The notes under the pieces are model-generated. The model saw nothing but the letters and a program-made list of their open reading frames with translations, searched no databases and was not told the DNA's origin. Below are positions 50,777 through 57,906 of a stretch of DNA of 64,000 bases, in pieces (position 1 is the first letter of the stretch; every line of letters starts with the position of its first letter). The translations under genes and the position numbers were made by a program. The DNA is taken from the NCBI GenBank assembly GCA_022835495.1, contig BQOK01000001.1, positions 2,294,001 to 2,358,000 of the forward strand. Direction: 5' to 3'. This DNA is from Oscillospiraceae bacterium. GTDB lineage: Bacteria; Bacillota; Clostridia; Oscillospirales; Ruminococcaceae.

Positions 50777-51340
50777 TTACTCCACGATCTCGCCCTCGCT
50801 TGCGCCCAGGCACGCGTTCGACTCGTCGGTGTCGATGTGCATGGCGGTGGCGAAGTTGCGGTGCACGCGGATCACCACGTCGTCAAAAATCAGCTTGCGG
50901 CCTTCCCTGCCGCAGGCCACCTTCACGATCTGTTTGTCCTTCACGCCCAGCTTTTCCGCATCCTCGGGGGTCACGTGGATGTGGCGCTTTGCCACGATCA
51001 CGCCCTCGGCCAGCTCCACCTCGCCGCAGGGGCCCACCAGCTTGCAGGCACCGGACCCGGCAATATCGCCGGATTCGCGCACCGGGGCGGCAATGCCGAT
51101 GGAGCGCGCGTCGGTGGCCGAAAGCTCCACCTGGTTCGCGCTGCGGCAGGGCCCCAGGATCGAAACGTTCGCCATCTCCTTTTTCGGGCCCACCACGGTA
51201 ACCCTCTCGTTCGAGGCAAACTGGCCGGGCTGGCTCAGCTCCTTTTTCACGGTGAGCTGGTAGCCCTTCCCAAACAGGGTATCCAGCGCCTCCTGGGTCA
51301 CATGCACATGGCGTGCAGAAGTTTCAACCAAAAATTTCAT
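50777..51340 (-). CDS. pduL: Phosphate propanoyltransferase (PduL-type phosphotransacylase)
   Basis: A 187-residue enzyme exchanging CoA and phosphate on acetyl or propionyl groups. Zinc-binding blocks SARHVHVTQEA, VAKRHIHVTPEDAEKLGVKD and HRNFATAMHIDTDESNA are complete. It lacks the N-terminal encapsulation peptide seen in microcompartment forms, so it is probably the cytosolic type used in acetate production. It stands alone behind GGAGGAAG. Confidence 0.95.
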   Translation of the reverse strand: MKFLVETSARHVHVTQEALDTLFGKGYQLTVKKELSQPGQFASNERVTVVGPKKEMANVSILGPCRSANQVELSATDARSIGIAAPVRESGDIAGSGACKLVGPCGEVELAEGVIVAKRHIHVTPEDAEKLGVKDKQIVKVACGREGRKLIFDDVVIRVHRNFATAMHIDTDESNACLGASEGEIVE

Positions 51341-51472
51341 TTGTATCTTCCTCCCATTAAAAGAGCCGGGGCGGCGCGCTCACGCGGAGCGCCCGGTTTC
51401 CAGCCGCTCTTTTCTACTACCATTGTACCAATCGCAGGCAAAAACTTCAAGACAAAAAGAACTGATTTATGC

Positions 51473-51478
51473 TATAAT
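51473..51478 (+). promoter_or_regulatory. -10 box upstream of the uracil-DNA glycosylase
   Basis: TATAAT with a poor -35 (AAGACA, 18 bp upstream), 42 bp before the start codon. Confidence 0.5.
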
Positions 51479-51519
51479 ACTGTACAAAATAACTTATATC
51501 AAAAAAGGAGGCGCCCCAG

Positions 51520-52086
51520 ATGGATTTTGAAGCGCTCAAACAGGAATGCCTTGTCTGCCGCCGGTGCGGCCTGTGCGAAACCCGCACCAACGTGGTGTTC
51601 GGCATGGGCAGCCCCACCGCGGAGGTAATGTTCATCGGCGAGGGGCCGGGCCGCAACGAGGACGAACAGGGCCTTCCCTTTGTGGGCCGCAGCGGCAAGC
51701 TGCTGGACCAGTACCTGGAGGCGGTCGATCTCTCCCGCGATAAAAACGTGTTCATCGGCAACATCGTAAAGTGCCGCCCGCCCGAAAACCGCGATCCCCT
51801 GCCCGAAGAATGGGACGCCTGCCTTCCCTGGCTGCGCGAGCAGTTCAAATTCATCCGCCCCAAAATCGTGGTGTGCCTTGGCCGGATCGCCGCCCAGCGG
51901 CTCATCCGCCCGGATTTTTCGGTGACCAAAGAACACGGCCAGTTCGAAGAAAAAAACGGCGTGCTGTTCACCGCTACCCTGCACCCCGCCGCGCTGCTGC
52001 GCAACCCCACCCAAAAGCCCCTGGCCTTTGCCGATTACGTGGCCCTGCGCGAAAAGATTTTGGAAGTCTGCGATCACACCTATTAA
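51520..52086 (+). CDS. Family 4 uracil-DNA glycosylase (Fe-S)
   Basis: A 188-residue repair enzyme. Cluster cysteines: CRRC (13/16), Cys 85 (VKCRPPENRDP) and Cys 101, the family 4 pattern. Active-site block GEGPGRNEDEQGLPFVGRSG and the C-terminal TLHPAALLRNP are conserved. AAGGAGG lies before ATG 51520. It is the last normal chromosomal gene before the nested mobile elements. Confidence 0.95.
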   Translation: MDFEALKQECLVCRRCGLCETRTNVVFGMGSPTAEVMFIGEGPGRNEDEQGLPFVGRSGKLLDQYLEAVDLSRDKNVFIGNIVKCRPPENRDPLPEEWDACLPWLREQFKFIRPKIVVCLGRIAAQRLIRPDFSVTKEHGQFEEKNGVLFTATLHPAALLRNPTQKPLAFADYVALREKILEVCDHTY

Positions 52087-52104
52087 CTTTTTTCTAATAA
52101 ACAT

Positions 52105-52123
52105 CCACGCGTAAAACGCGTGG
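52105..52123. repeat. IS200 right-end hairpin
   Basis: CCACGCGT AAA ACGCGTGG; a second similar hairpin, CACGCGTCAAACGCGT, follows near 52160. IS200 transposases recognise such subterminal stem-loops. Confidence 0.6.
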
Positions 52124-52205
52124 TATTTCAGATGCGGGCAAAGCCCTTTGTTCCTCGCTCACGCGTCAAACGCGTAAGTACGGTCTGCCAGCCGCGCGGG
52201 GACTG

Positions 52206-52611
52206 TTACTTGCCGCCCGTAAACGGGCCGCATTCACTCATCGTAAGCTGCTCGCCCATCTCATCTTCTTTTAGTTGGTTCCTGATGTACTCTGCAATTC
52301 GGCTCGTGTTTTTCCCCGTTGTATCCACGTAGTATCCTTTGCACCAGAACTCTCTGCTCCGATACTTGTATTTCAATTCGCCGAATTGCTCATACAGCAT
52401 TGTGCTGCTCTTCCCTTTCAAGTATCCCATGAAGCTTGACACCGACATTTTCGGTGGAATTTCCACCAGCATGTGCACATGGTCCGGGCATACTTCTGCC
52501 TCTATGATTTTTACGCTCTTCCACTCACATAATTGTCGCAGAATCTTGCCGATTGCTGCCCGCTTTTCTCCATAGAATACTTTCCTGCGATATTTCGGAG
52601 CAAATACTATA
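52206..52611 (-). pseudogene. tnpA: tnpA of the IS200-type element, 3' part
   Basis: Encodes the C-terminal part of a Y1 HUH transposase: FAPKYRRKVFYGEKRAAIGK, the HUH motif in PDHVHMLVEIPP, and the region of the catalytic Tyr (TSRIAEYIRNQLKEDE). The reading frame is cut after position 52604. Joined to 57934-57989 (keeping one copy of the 8-bp duplication) it gives an uninterrupted 153-codon gene of normal length. It was therefore intact until the transposon inserted. Confidence 0.9.
52604..52611. repeat. 8-bp target duplication, left copy
   Basis: ATACTATA, identical to 57926-57933. Confidence 0.9.
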
Positions 52612-52630
52612 CTTCAATTCGCAAAGTAAA
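52612..52630. repeat. Left terminal inverted repeat of the 5.3-kb transposon
   Basis: CTTCAATTCGCAAAGTAAA, the exact inverse complement of 57907-57925 over all 19 bp; identity stops at the next base. Confidence 0.92.
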
Positions 52631-52638
52631 ACGGGCTG

Positions 52639-52676
52639 TTATAAAACGGTGTAGAATATTCTACACCGTTTTATAA
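52639..52676. terminator. 38-bp perfect palindrome near the left end
   Basis: TTATAAAACGGTGTAGAAT is followed directly by its exact inverse complement. It lies 44 bp beyond the original stop of the passenger operon and, as RNA, folds into a long hairpin with T-rich sequence, so it probably terminates transcription at the transposon edge. A protein-binding role is also possible. Confidence 0.65.
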
Positions 52677-52719
52677 GTTACAGCAAAGTTTTAGTCACTT
52701 CACTAGAAAGATTGTTTGT

Positions 52720-52790
52720 TTAGGTCGAAAGGTATTCCGCTCCGATTATTTTTGCTACTTCTTTGCCGCTTACTACATCAAAAGTTATTT
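52720..52790 (-). pseudogene. 3' end of the interrupted lipoprotein gene
   Basis: Read on the minus strand and joined to the 54258-54663 segment across one TTT copy, this adds ITFDVVSGKEVAKIIGAEYL then ST and a stop (52722-52720). It is the original C-terminus of the passenger lipoprotein, separated by the IS3 element. Confidence 0.85.
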
Positions 52791-52836
52791 TGATATGTAC
52801 CCCCTTTACTGGACACCCAGTAGAGGGGGTATTATT

Positions 52837-53400
52837 ATGCGGTACACATATGAGTACAAAAGGAAATGTGTAGAACTGTATCGAGAAGGAAAATGGCCAG
52901 AAACGCCGGAAGGTGTTAGCGATAAATCCTTTCGGGATAAAGTGAGACTATGGGTAAGAGCAGAGGATAGCCGCGGTCCAGAAGCACTGAAACACAAAAA
53001 TTTCAACAGGAACTGGACACCAGAAGAACGGCTGGAACTAGTATCCCAAGTAATGTCCGGAAAATCCTGTGTGTCAGTGGCAATCGAGGCCGGTATTCAA
53101 GATAGACTATTGTATCAATGGGTTCAAAACTATAAAACAAAGGGGTATAATGGCCTGGTAGAAATGAAAAAAGGTCGTCCAAGTAAAGGGGTACCCCAAA
53201 TGAAAAAGGAAGAAGCAAGGCCACTGAATGAATCCGAACGAGAAGAATTGATCCGGCTTCGGGCAGAAAACGAGTATATAAAGGCGGAGAATGAAGTTAT
53301 AAAAAAAGAGATCGCCTTGAGAGAAGAGAGGCACGCAGCGCAACTCAAGGCGAGAAAGCAGCGATCATCAAAGAGCTGCGTGAAAAAGGATACCAATTGA
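52837..53400 (+). CDS. IS3-family transposase OrfA
   Basis: A 187-residue protein with two helix-turn-helix segments (YEYKRKCVELYREGKWPETP and LVSQVMSGKSCVSVAIEAGI) and a C-terminal leucine-zipper-like coiled coil (REELIRLRAENEYIKAENEV). Start ATG 52837 follows GAGGGGG. A run of seven A (53301-53307) is placed so that a -1 ribosomal slip leads, with no stop codon, into the orfB frame; this is how IS3 elements make the fused OrfAB transposase. Confidence 0.9.
   Translation: MRYTYEYKRKCVELYREGKWPETPEGVSDKSFRDKVRLWVRAEDSRGPEALKHKNFNRNWTPEERLELVSQVMSGKSCVSVAIEAGIQDRLLYQWVQNYKTKGYNGLVEMKKGRPSKGVPQMKKEEARPLNESEREELIRLRAENEYIKAENEVIKKEIALREERHAAQLKARKQRSSKSCVKKDTN
53301..53307 (+). other. Probable programmed -1 frameshift site
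   Basis: A7 followed by G, read in orfA as ATA AAA AAA GAG. After a -1 slip the frame reads RDRLERREARSATQGEKAAI and then enters OrfB without a stop. Confidence 0.7.
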
Positions 53401-54215
53401 AATATCTGTTGAAATCTATGCAGATGGCACGGTCTACCTATTATTTTGAGTTGAGCAAGGCCGATCAAGTTGCTGTTCGAAACCATTGCTTGGCAGATGA
53501 AATCAAAGACATTTTCTCACAGCATAAAGGCCGCTACGGTGTGCGAAGAGTATATCAGGAACTGATAAAGCGCGGCCACAAGGTCAATCATAAGCGGGTA
53601 CAACGGCTTATGCACACTATGGGGTTGGCAGGAAAGCGCCCAAAGGAAAAGTATCATTCCTACAAGGGCGAGGTCGGCAAGGTTGCTGAGAATATCCTTG
53701 ACCGGGATTTCAGCACGACAGCTCCTATGCAAAAATGGACTACCGATGTATCTCAGTTCGGTTTTTCGTGGGGGAAGTGTTATCTCTCTCCTATACTCGA
53801 CATGAACACAAACGAAATCATTTCTTATGATTTATCTCAAAGTGCCAATATGGAACAGATCCAGAGAATGTTGGCCGGCGCCTTTACGAAGTTTCCCTCT
53901 GTAGATGGCCTGATCTTTCACTCTGATCAAGGGTGGCAGTACCAGCACGTGTACTTCAGGCAGGCACTTAAAGATCACAAAATCATTCAATCCATGTCAA
54001 GGAAGGGCAACTGTTACGACAATTGCATCATGGAGACCTTCTTTGGACGGATGAAAAACGAGATGTTCTACGGGCATGAAAAAGAGTATTCCTCTTTTGA
54101 AACATTTGCCAAGGCTGTTGACGGCTACATAAATTACTACAACAACGAAAGAATCCAAGAGAAAACAAAATGGATGCCTCCTACAAAATTCAGAGAGGCA
54201 TCCATGTGCACCTAA
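53397..54215 (+). CDS. IS3-family transposase OrfB (DDE integrase)
   Basis: A 272-residue catalytic part: HTH_21-like region KGRYGVRRVYQELIKRGHKV, then the rve core with catalytic Asp in KWTTDVSQF, Asp in LIFHSDQGWQYQ and Glu in IMETFFGRMKNEM, closing YINYYNNERIQEKTKWMPP. The listed start is a TTG at 53397 overlapping the orfA stop; functional protein is more likely the frameshift fusion OrfAB. Confidence 0.92.
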   Translation: MKYLLKSMQMARSTYYFELSKADQVAVRNHCLADEIKDIFSQHKGRYGVRRVYQELIKRGHKVNHKRVQRLMHTMGLAGKRPKEKYHSYKGEVGKVAENILDRDFSTTAPMQKWTTDVSQFGFSWGKCYLSPILDMNTNEIISYDLSQSANMEQIQRMLAGAFTKFPSVDGLIFHSDQGWQYQHVYFRQALKDHKIIQSMSRKGNCYDNCIMETFFGRMKNEMFYGHEKEYSSFETFAKAVDGYINYYNNERIQEKTKWMPPTKFREASMCT

Positions 54216-54216
54216 T

Positions 54217-54663
54217 TCAATTTTTTATGTGTCCAGAATTCTGGGTACATATCATTTCAGAGTCTTTAAGCACCGCTTTTTTTCCTTCCGCAGATAATGA
54301 TTCTAATGTTTCGTATATATTTGCTATATCAAGAAAGTTGCTAGAGTCACTATCCCAATATACAGTATCCATACCTGGTGCTATCATGATTTCAATAGTA
54401 TGTTTTCCGTTATATGCGCCATATCCGTTTTTAGCATCGCATCTCATGGAAATAACCTGTGAATCATTGGCGAAATTTTCTACGATAATATCTCCATATA
54501 TTCGCATGGAAGCTGGGTCTTTCAAGTCGTTTTTATAAACATTGATTGCGTCGATATATTCTGACGGCACTTTCCCGGCGCAAGAAGAAAGTCCCATAAG
54601 TAATATTATCATTGTCAGAATACAAACTAGTTTTGTTGTGGTTGCTTTCATTTTGCACTTCAC
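54217..54663 (-). pseudogene. Passenger lipoprotein, C-terminus replaced by the IS3 end
   Basis: An exported lipoprotein with a hydrophobic signal and lipobox GLSSC, then VPSEYIDAINVYKNDLKDPA, SMRIYGDIIVENF and YGAYNGKHTIEIMI. The last codons (MICTQNSGHIKN) are read from the IS3 inverted repeat; the original ending is at 52720-52790. As it stands it would give a protein of about 148 residues with a foreign 12-residue tail that might still work. GTG 54663 is favoured by GGAGAGG; ATG 54651 is the alternative. It is the last gene of the transposase operon. Function unknown. Confidence 0.8.
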
Positions 54664-54753
54664 TTTTCGCCTCTCCATTCTAATTTATAGATATGCTTTT
54701 ACAGTGGTAATTTCTGTGTTTCGACAACGAGATTTTTAGTTACCCTATAAATA

Positions 54754-55410
54754 TTAATCATCATAATGAACAAACAAACCTGATTCGGCCACATAGTCAT
54801 GCCACCATATATATATTCGCTGAATTTCAAATCCCGATAAATCGTATTTTTTGCTCAACACATTTTGCGCATATTTTTCAACTTGGTTTGTACTCATATC
54901 AAGAGCATGTTCATATGCTATATCAGCATAATCATTCCATATTTCTTCTGCCAATGTAAAATAATTGGAAAAGTCAGATGCCATTTGTCCCGAATCTTTA
55001 TAATCTTCTACTTCTAGGCTAATTGCATCAAGTAAAAAATCTTCTAATTCTTTAAACGGGATTTGTTTCATCTTTGAATGTGCTTCTAACACTTTTTGGT
55101 ATTTTTCCTCATTTTCTTGTGCTTTAATCGCTGAATAACTTGCCTCATAAAAAACCGAAGTATCTTTATAATTCCTTATTTCGGCACGACTTATAATATG
55201 TAAAACTTCTTGATAATTATTGGCCTCAAAATACTCTTTCATCAGTATATAATTTTTTTCGCAACGCACACTCGAAATAATCCATAGAACTATTATACCG
55301 GCAAACAATATGGAAGGTATAACAGCAAAAATTATTTTTTTTCTTTTTTCTTTACGCTCTTTAAATAAAACTTCTGAATTTTCCAATTCAACATTTTCAG
55401 TTTCAGACAT
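54754..55410 (-). CDS. Passenger single-span membrane protein
   Basis: A 218-residue protein with a charged cytoplasmic N-terminus (1-24), one span at about 25-45 (IIFAVIPSILFAGIIVLWII) and an extracellular helical domain that looks TPR-like (YFEANNYQEVLHIISRAEIR, then YKDTSVFYEASYSAI and further helices). It begins 18 bp after the transposase stop with GGAGGGATATTGA before the ATG, so it is co-transcribed with the transposase. No family recognised; a surface protein with a sensing or binding role is a guess. Confidence 0.8.
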   Translation of the reverse strand: MSETENVELENSEVLFKERKEKRKKIIFAVIPSILFAGIIVLWIISSVRCEKNYILMKEYFEANNYQEVLHIISRAEIRNYKDTSVFYEASYSAIKAQENEEKYQKVLEAHSKMKQIPFKELEDFLLDAISLEVEDYKDSGQMASDFSNYFTLAEEIWNDYADIAYEHALDMSTNQVEKYAQNVLSKKYDLSGFEIQRIYIWWHDYVAESGLFVHYDD

Positions 55411-55428
55411 TCAATATCCCTCCTAAAC

Positions 55429-56811
55429 CTATAGCTCGCCCAAGACTTCTTCTATTGTTGGCTTGATGGTTTTATCGCACTCCGCATATAGTCGTAGCAG
55501 CTCTACCAGACTGAAAATCCCAAAGTAGTATCCAGCGTACAGAACAACATATCCAAGCAACCTTGGTGTGTAGTTTTTCAGCACAACCGGTAGGGAACGC
55601 CCAGCAAATGCTTCCCCGTCTGGAAGCATGGTATAAAGCTGGAAGAACAGGTATCCAAAGAGCACACACACGATATGGAAGCAGATAACATTGAACTGTG
55701 TACTTTTAAAATCTTCAATCTTCCAGAACTCCTTGAGCTGTCGATAATCTTCTTCAATTTCAGGCCGTAACTCATATATTTTTACAATTTCCCTGGCTGA
55801 TTTTCCAAGGTCAGTAGTAACAAACACAAAGTATTGGTTCGTTTTTGTATCCCACACGACACACCCATTCAGGTCAACATCCTCGGCTGGGTTGTCACTT
55901 TCCCATAGGCCGCCGATATTCTTCACCAATGTAATTCGCTGTTGCGGTCGTTTCTTGTTTGGATGTGCTTCCCATTTGTTTTGTTCCGTAGCAACTTGAA
56001 CGGCAAATTTATATGCTGTCATGTTCCTTTTTAAGGGGATATAAGTATCTACCTCACGAACATTTTTCATGTCGTTTAGAGTTTTTCTGGAAAGGAATCC
56101 TCTGTCGTTTATAAGAATATCCCCTGGATTTAGTACAGGCGTATATTTCAGAACTATGCTTCCAAAGGTTGAGTCTGGCATATTTAATGGAGCAACAAAA
56201 AATTCTTCAATTACTCCACTATCTTTATAAAGGCCGCGCATTGTTAACATGCTATAGCCCCGCGCCGTATCGCCATATTTGTTAACCCCAACTCCCGAAT
56301 TTTCATAACGAGAATTGTTCAGGTTCACTTCCAAGGGAGTACAATCCAAAATATGAATGTTGGGAGCAGCACCCAATGCGGGAATAATTTGTTGCTGAAC
56401 TGTTCTTCTATAGGCGTCAATCATTTCGGTCCAGCTATATTTGTTTAAAAGGAAGCGCAGACTTCCTTCCCGCATAAGACCCGAATATATGCCTCCTGGG
56501 TCATAGAGCGTATATCCAAGTTCAGCAAGTGTTCTGTGGTCTGTAATCGCAAATGGAATGTCGGACAGACTGGTTCGTACTTTCATCTTTGCGGCAATCG
56601 CAGAAGCCCATATCAGATTGAAAGGAATGGTGATATTGTCTGCTCGTTTATCACGAATTTGCGTATCAAGACATTGAAGAACACCGTGTTTGTACATCGA
56701 CAGAATAATTTCATCAACCAAGTTTGTAGAGCTTAATGCGGCAGCATCCAGCTTCCCCTGCCGCACTAAAGCAAGTACCGATTCCTTATCGTTTTTACAT
56801 ACCCGAATCAT
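55429..56811 (-). CDS. IS4-type DDE transposase
   Basis: A 460-residue transposase. First catalytic Asp in IHILDCTPLEVNL, second in ILINDRGFLSRKTL, and the Glu in the Y-(2)-R-(3)-E-(6)-K style region VKIYELRPEIEEDYRQLKEF. The domain order and insertion between the second Asp and the Glu match IS4-family DDE_Tnp_1 enzymes; 8-bp duplications occur in some IS4 subgroups. GGGGTG lies before ATG 56811. It is transcribed away from the XRE gene and leads an operon with two passenger genes. Confidence 0.88.
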   Translation of the reverse strand: MIRVCKNDKESVLALVRQGKLDAAALSSTNLVDEIILSMYKHGVLQCLDTQIRDKRADNITIPFNLIWASAIAAKMKVRTSLSDIPFAITDHRTLAELGYTLYDPGGIYSGLMREGSLRFLLNKYSWTEMIDAYRRTVQQQIIPALGAAPNIHILDCTPLEVNLNNSRYENSGVGVNKYGDTARGYSMLTMRGLYKDSGVIEEFFVAPLNMPDSTFGSIVLKYTPVLNPGDILINDRGFLSRKTLNDMKNVREVDTYIPLKRNMTAYKFAVQVATEQNKWEAHPNKKRPQQRITLVKNIGGLWESDNPAEDVDLNGCVVWDTKTNQYFVFVTTDLGKSAREIVKIYELRPEIEEDYRQLKEFWKIEDFKSTQFNVICFHIVCVLFGYLFFQLYTMLPDGEAFAGRSLPVVLKNYTPRLLGYVVLYAGYYFGIFSLVELLRLYAECDKTIKPTIEEVLGEL

Positions 56812-56837
56812 AATTACACCCCCCTTTGTTCACTATA

Positions 56838-56867
56838 AGTATAACATTTATACACATACTCTGTCAA
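56838..56867 (-). promoter_or_regulatory. Promoter of the transposase operon
   Basis: On the minus strand TTGACA (56867-56862), 18-bp spacer, TATACT (56843-56838), 27 bp before the transposase start. Confidence 0.75.
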
Positions 56868-56880
56868 ACTAAGTGTATAA
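56848..56880. promoter_or_regulatory. Candidate XRE operator
   Basis: TTATACAC (56848-56855) and GTGTATAA (56873-56880), a perfect 8+8 inverted repeat whose arms flank the -35 box and spacer of the transposase promoter, in the region shared with the divergent XRE gene. Confidence 0.6.
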
Positions 56881-56940
56881 CTTTTGTTTACCAATAGCGT
56901 TTGTGTATCCTGTAGAATTTACACAGGGGGAGGGGAGCTT

Positions 56941-57267
56941 ATGGACGGGAACACGGTTGGGAATCAGATAAAATCGCTAAGAATGGCGAGAAATATTACA
57001 CAGGAAGAATTTGCTTCCAGAATCAACGTCGCAAAGTCTACGGTTTCCTCTTATGAGAATGGTTCCAGACTTCCCTCTTATGACATTCTCGTAAAAATTG
57101 CTCAATTGTTCCATGTGAGCACAGACAATTTGCTGGGATGTAGTAACACTTATGTACTGAACGTTACTGGATTGACCCTAAAACAACAGCACACCATTCA
57201 AGAAATTATAGAAGCGTATCTGGCTTATAACAAAGCACAGAATTTGGATGAAAGGGATAGCCTCTAA
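56941..57267 (+). CDS. XRE family regulator of the transposon
   Basis: A 108-residue repressor with a Cro/CI helix-turn-helix at about 8-62: IKSLRMARNITQEEFASRIN, VAKSTVSSYENGSRLPSYDI, KIAQLFHVSTDNLLG. The C-terminal part (LTLKQQHTIQEIIEAYLAYN) is a helix that may dimerise. GGGGAG precedes ATG 56941. It is divergent from the transposase with an inverted repeat over the transposase promoter, so it most likely holds transposition down. Confidence 0.9.
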   Translation: MDGNTVGNQIKSLRMARNITQEEFASRINVAKSTVSSYENGSRLPSYDILVKIAQLFHVSTDNLLGCSNTYVLNVTGLTLKQQHTIQEIIEAYLAYNKAQNLDERDSL

Positions 57268-57275
57268 AACAAAAT

Positions 57276-57304
57276 TTGACAAAAGCCCGATTTTATGGTA
57301 TAAT
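57276..57304 (+). promoter_or_regulatory. Perfect consensus sigma-70-type promoter
   Basis: TTGACA (57276-57281), 17-bp spacer, TATAAT (57299-57304). It is 9 bp past the XRE stop and no ORF follows it closely, so it points to an RNA gene. Confidence 0.88.
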
Positions 57305-57309
57305 GTACA

Positions 57310-57397
57310 AAATTCCGATGGAGCAGTGCTTAAAAATTGGAATTTTGTAAGAAACGTATGACACAGAGCAAATAGCTCTGTGTCATTTGTGCTTTTA
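57310..57397 (+). ncRNA. Predicted small RNA of the transposon (about 85 nt)
   Basis: Starting about 6 bp past the consensus -10 box, the transcript would fold into two hairpins: ACAAAATTCC (57307-57316) with GGAATTTTGT (57339-57348), and ATGACACAGAGC (57358-57369) with GCTCTGTGTCAT (57375-57386), the second followed by TTGTGCTTTT as a terminator. No start codon with a ribosome site lies inside. I recognise no known RNA family. It could be a regulator of transposition or an antitoxin RNA. Confidence 0.6.
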
Positions 57398-57507
57398 TGG
57401 AAGGAAAATGGGGTGTTTTGAAAATGTGAGTTATTATATCATGACGCTTTACTAAAATACCACGCAAAAGTATCTTGCGAAAAAAGCAGCGAAACAGCCT
57501 GATTTTG

Positions 57508-57537
57508 TTTACATAAGGAAGAAGTGAGTGCTATAAG
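57508..57537 (+). promoter_or_regulatory. Possible promoter of the small peptide gene
   Basis: TTTACA (57508-57513), 18-bp spacer, TATAAG (57532-57537). Confidence 0.45.
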
Positions 57538-57578
57538 AGTGACAATTTTTATTCCATATTATGAAAGGGGGATAGACC

Positions 57579-57689
57579 ATGATGTAGCTTATTGAAATTT
57601 TGCTAGTCATTACTGCTTTTGCCAAAACGGTAACAGCAGTAATGGAAATGTTAAAAGTAATTATTGACTGGGTAACTACCCAGCATTAA
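57579..57689 (+). pseudogene. Small hydrophobic peptide gene with a nonsense third codon
   Basis: AAAGGGGGATAGACC and ATG 57579 open a 36-codon frame reading MM, then a TAG stop, then LIEILLVITAFAKTVTAVME and MLKVIIDWVTTQH before TAA. Apart from codon 3 it looks like a small membrane peptide of the type I toxin / holin-like kind: strong ribosome site, one hydrophobic helix, charged tail. A single G-to-T change (GAG to TAG) would explain it. Translation from a later TTG (57604) cannot be excluded. Confidence 0.45.
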
Positions 57690-57733
57690 TGTAAACAAAT
57701 AAAAGGTCTGTTCCGCTGCTTTTATATATGCTG

Positions 57734-57774
57734 GCCGGTTACAAACCTATCTTTGAACCAAGTTTGTAACCGGC
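57734..57774. repeat. 13-bp inverted repeat in the right arm
   Basis: GCCGGTTACAAAC pairs with GTTTGTAACCGGC across a 15-nt loop; no T tail, so it is a structured RNA end or a binding site rather than a clear terminator. Confidence 0.5.
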
Positions 57775-57804
57775 ACGAGGGGGCGTTAATTAGGAGTTTT
57801 GTTT

Positions 57805-57850
57805 GCCCACATAATCCTATTGGCATGATAGGATTATGTGGGCTTTTATT
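57805..57850 (+). terminator. Terminator near the right end of the transposon
   Basis: GCCCACATAATCCTAT (57805-57820) and ATAGGATTATGTGGGC (57828-57843) form a perfect 16-bp stem followed by TTTTATTTT. It blocks transcription leaving the transposon on the plus strand. Confidence 0.88.
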
Positions 57851-57906
57851 TTATCAATTAGTCATGTTTTCAAGCCTCCCGATTTGGATGGATTTTATGT
57901 GATGGA

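Larger units (their letters stand above)
52791..54254 (+). mobile_element. IS3-family insertion sequence (IS150-like), 1,464 bp
   Basis: Ends are TGATATGTACCC and GGGTACATATCA, exact inverse complements with TG...CA termini; a second matching block CTGGACAC lies a few bases inside each end. A 3-bp TTT duplication flanks it (52788-52790, 54255-54257). It carries orfA and orfB in the standard overlapping arrangement with all DDE residues, so it looks intact. Confidence 0.9.

Noticed and set aside
57734-57850. Start of a CRISPR-like repeat array
   Set aside because: The two adjacent inverted repeats differ in sequence and are not repeated; they are hairpins. No CRISPR array is visible anywhere in the window.
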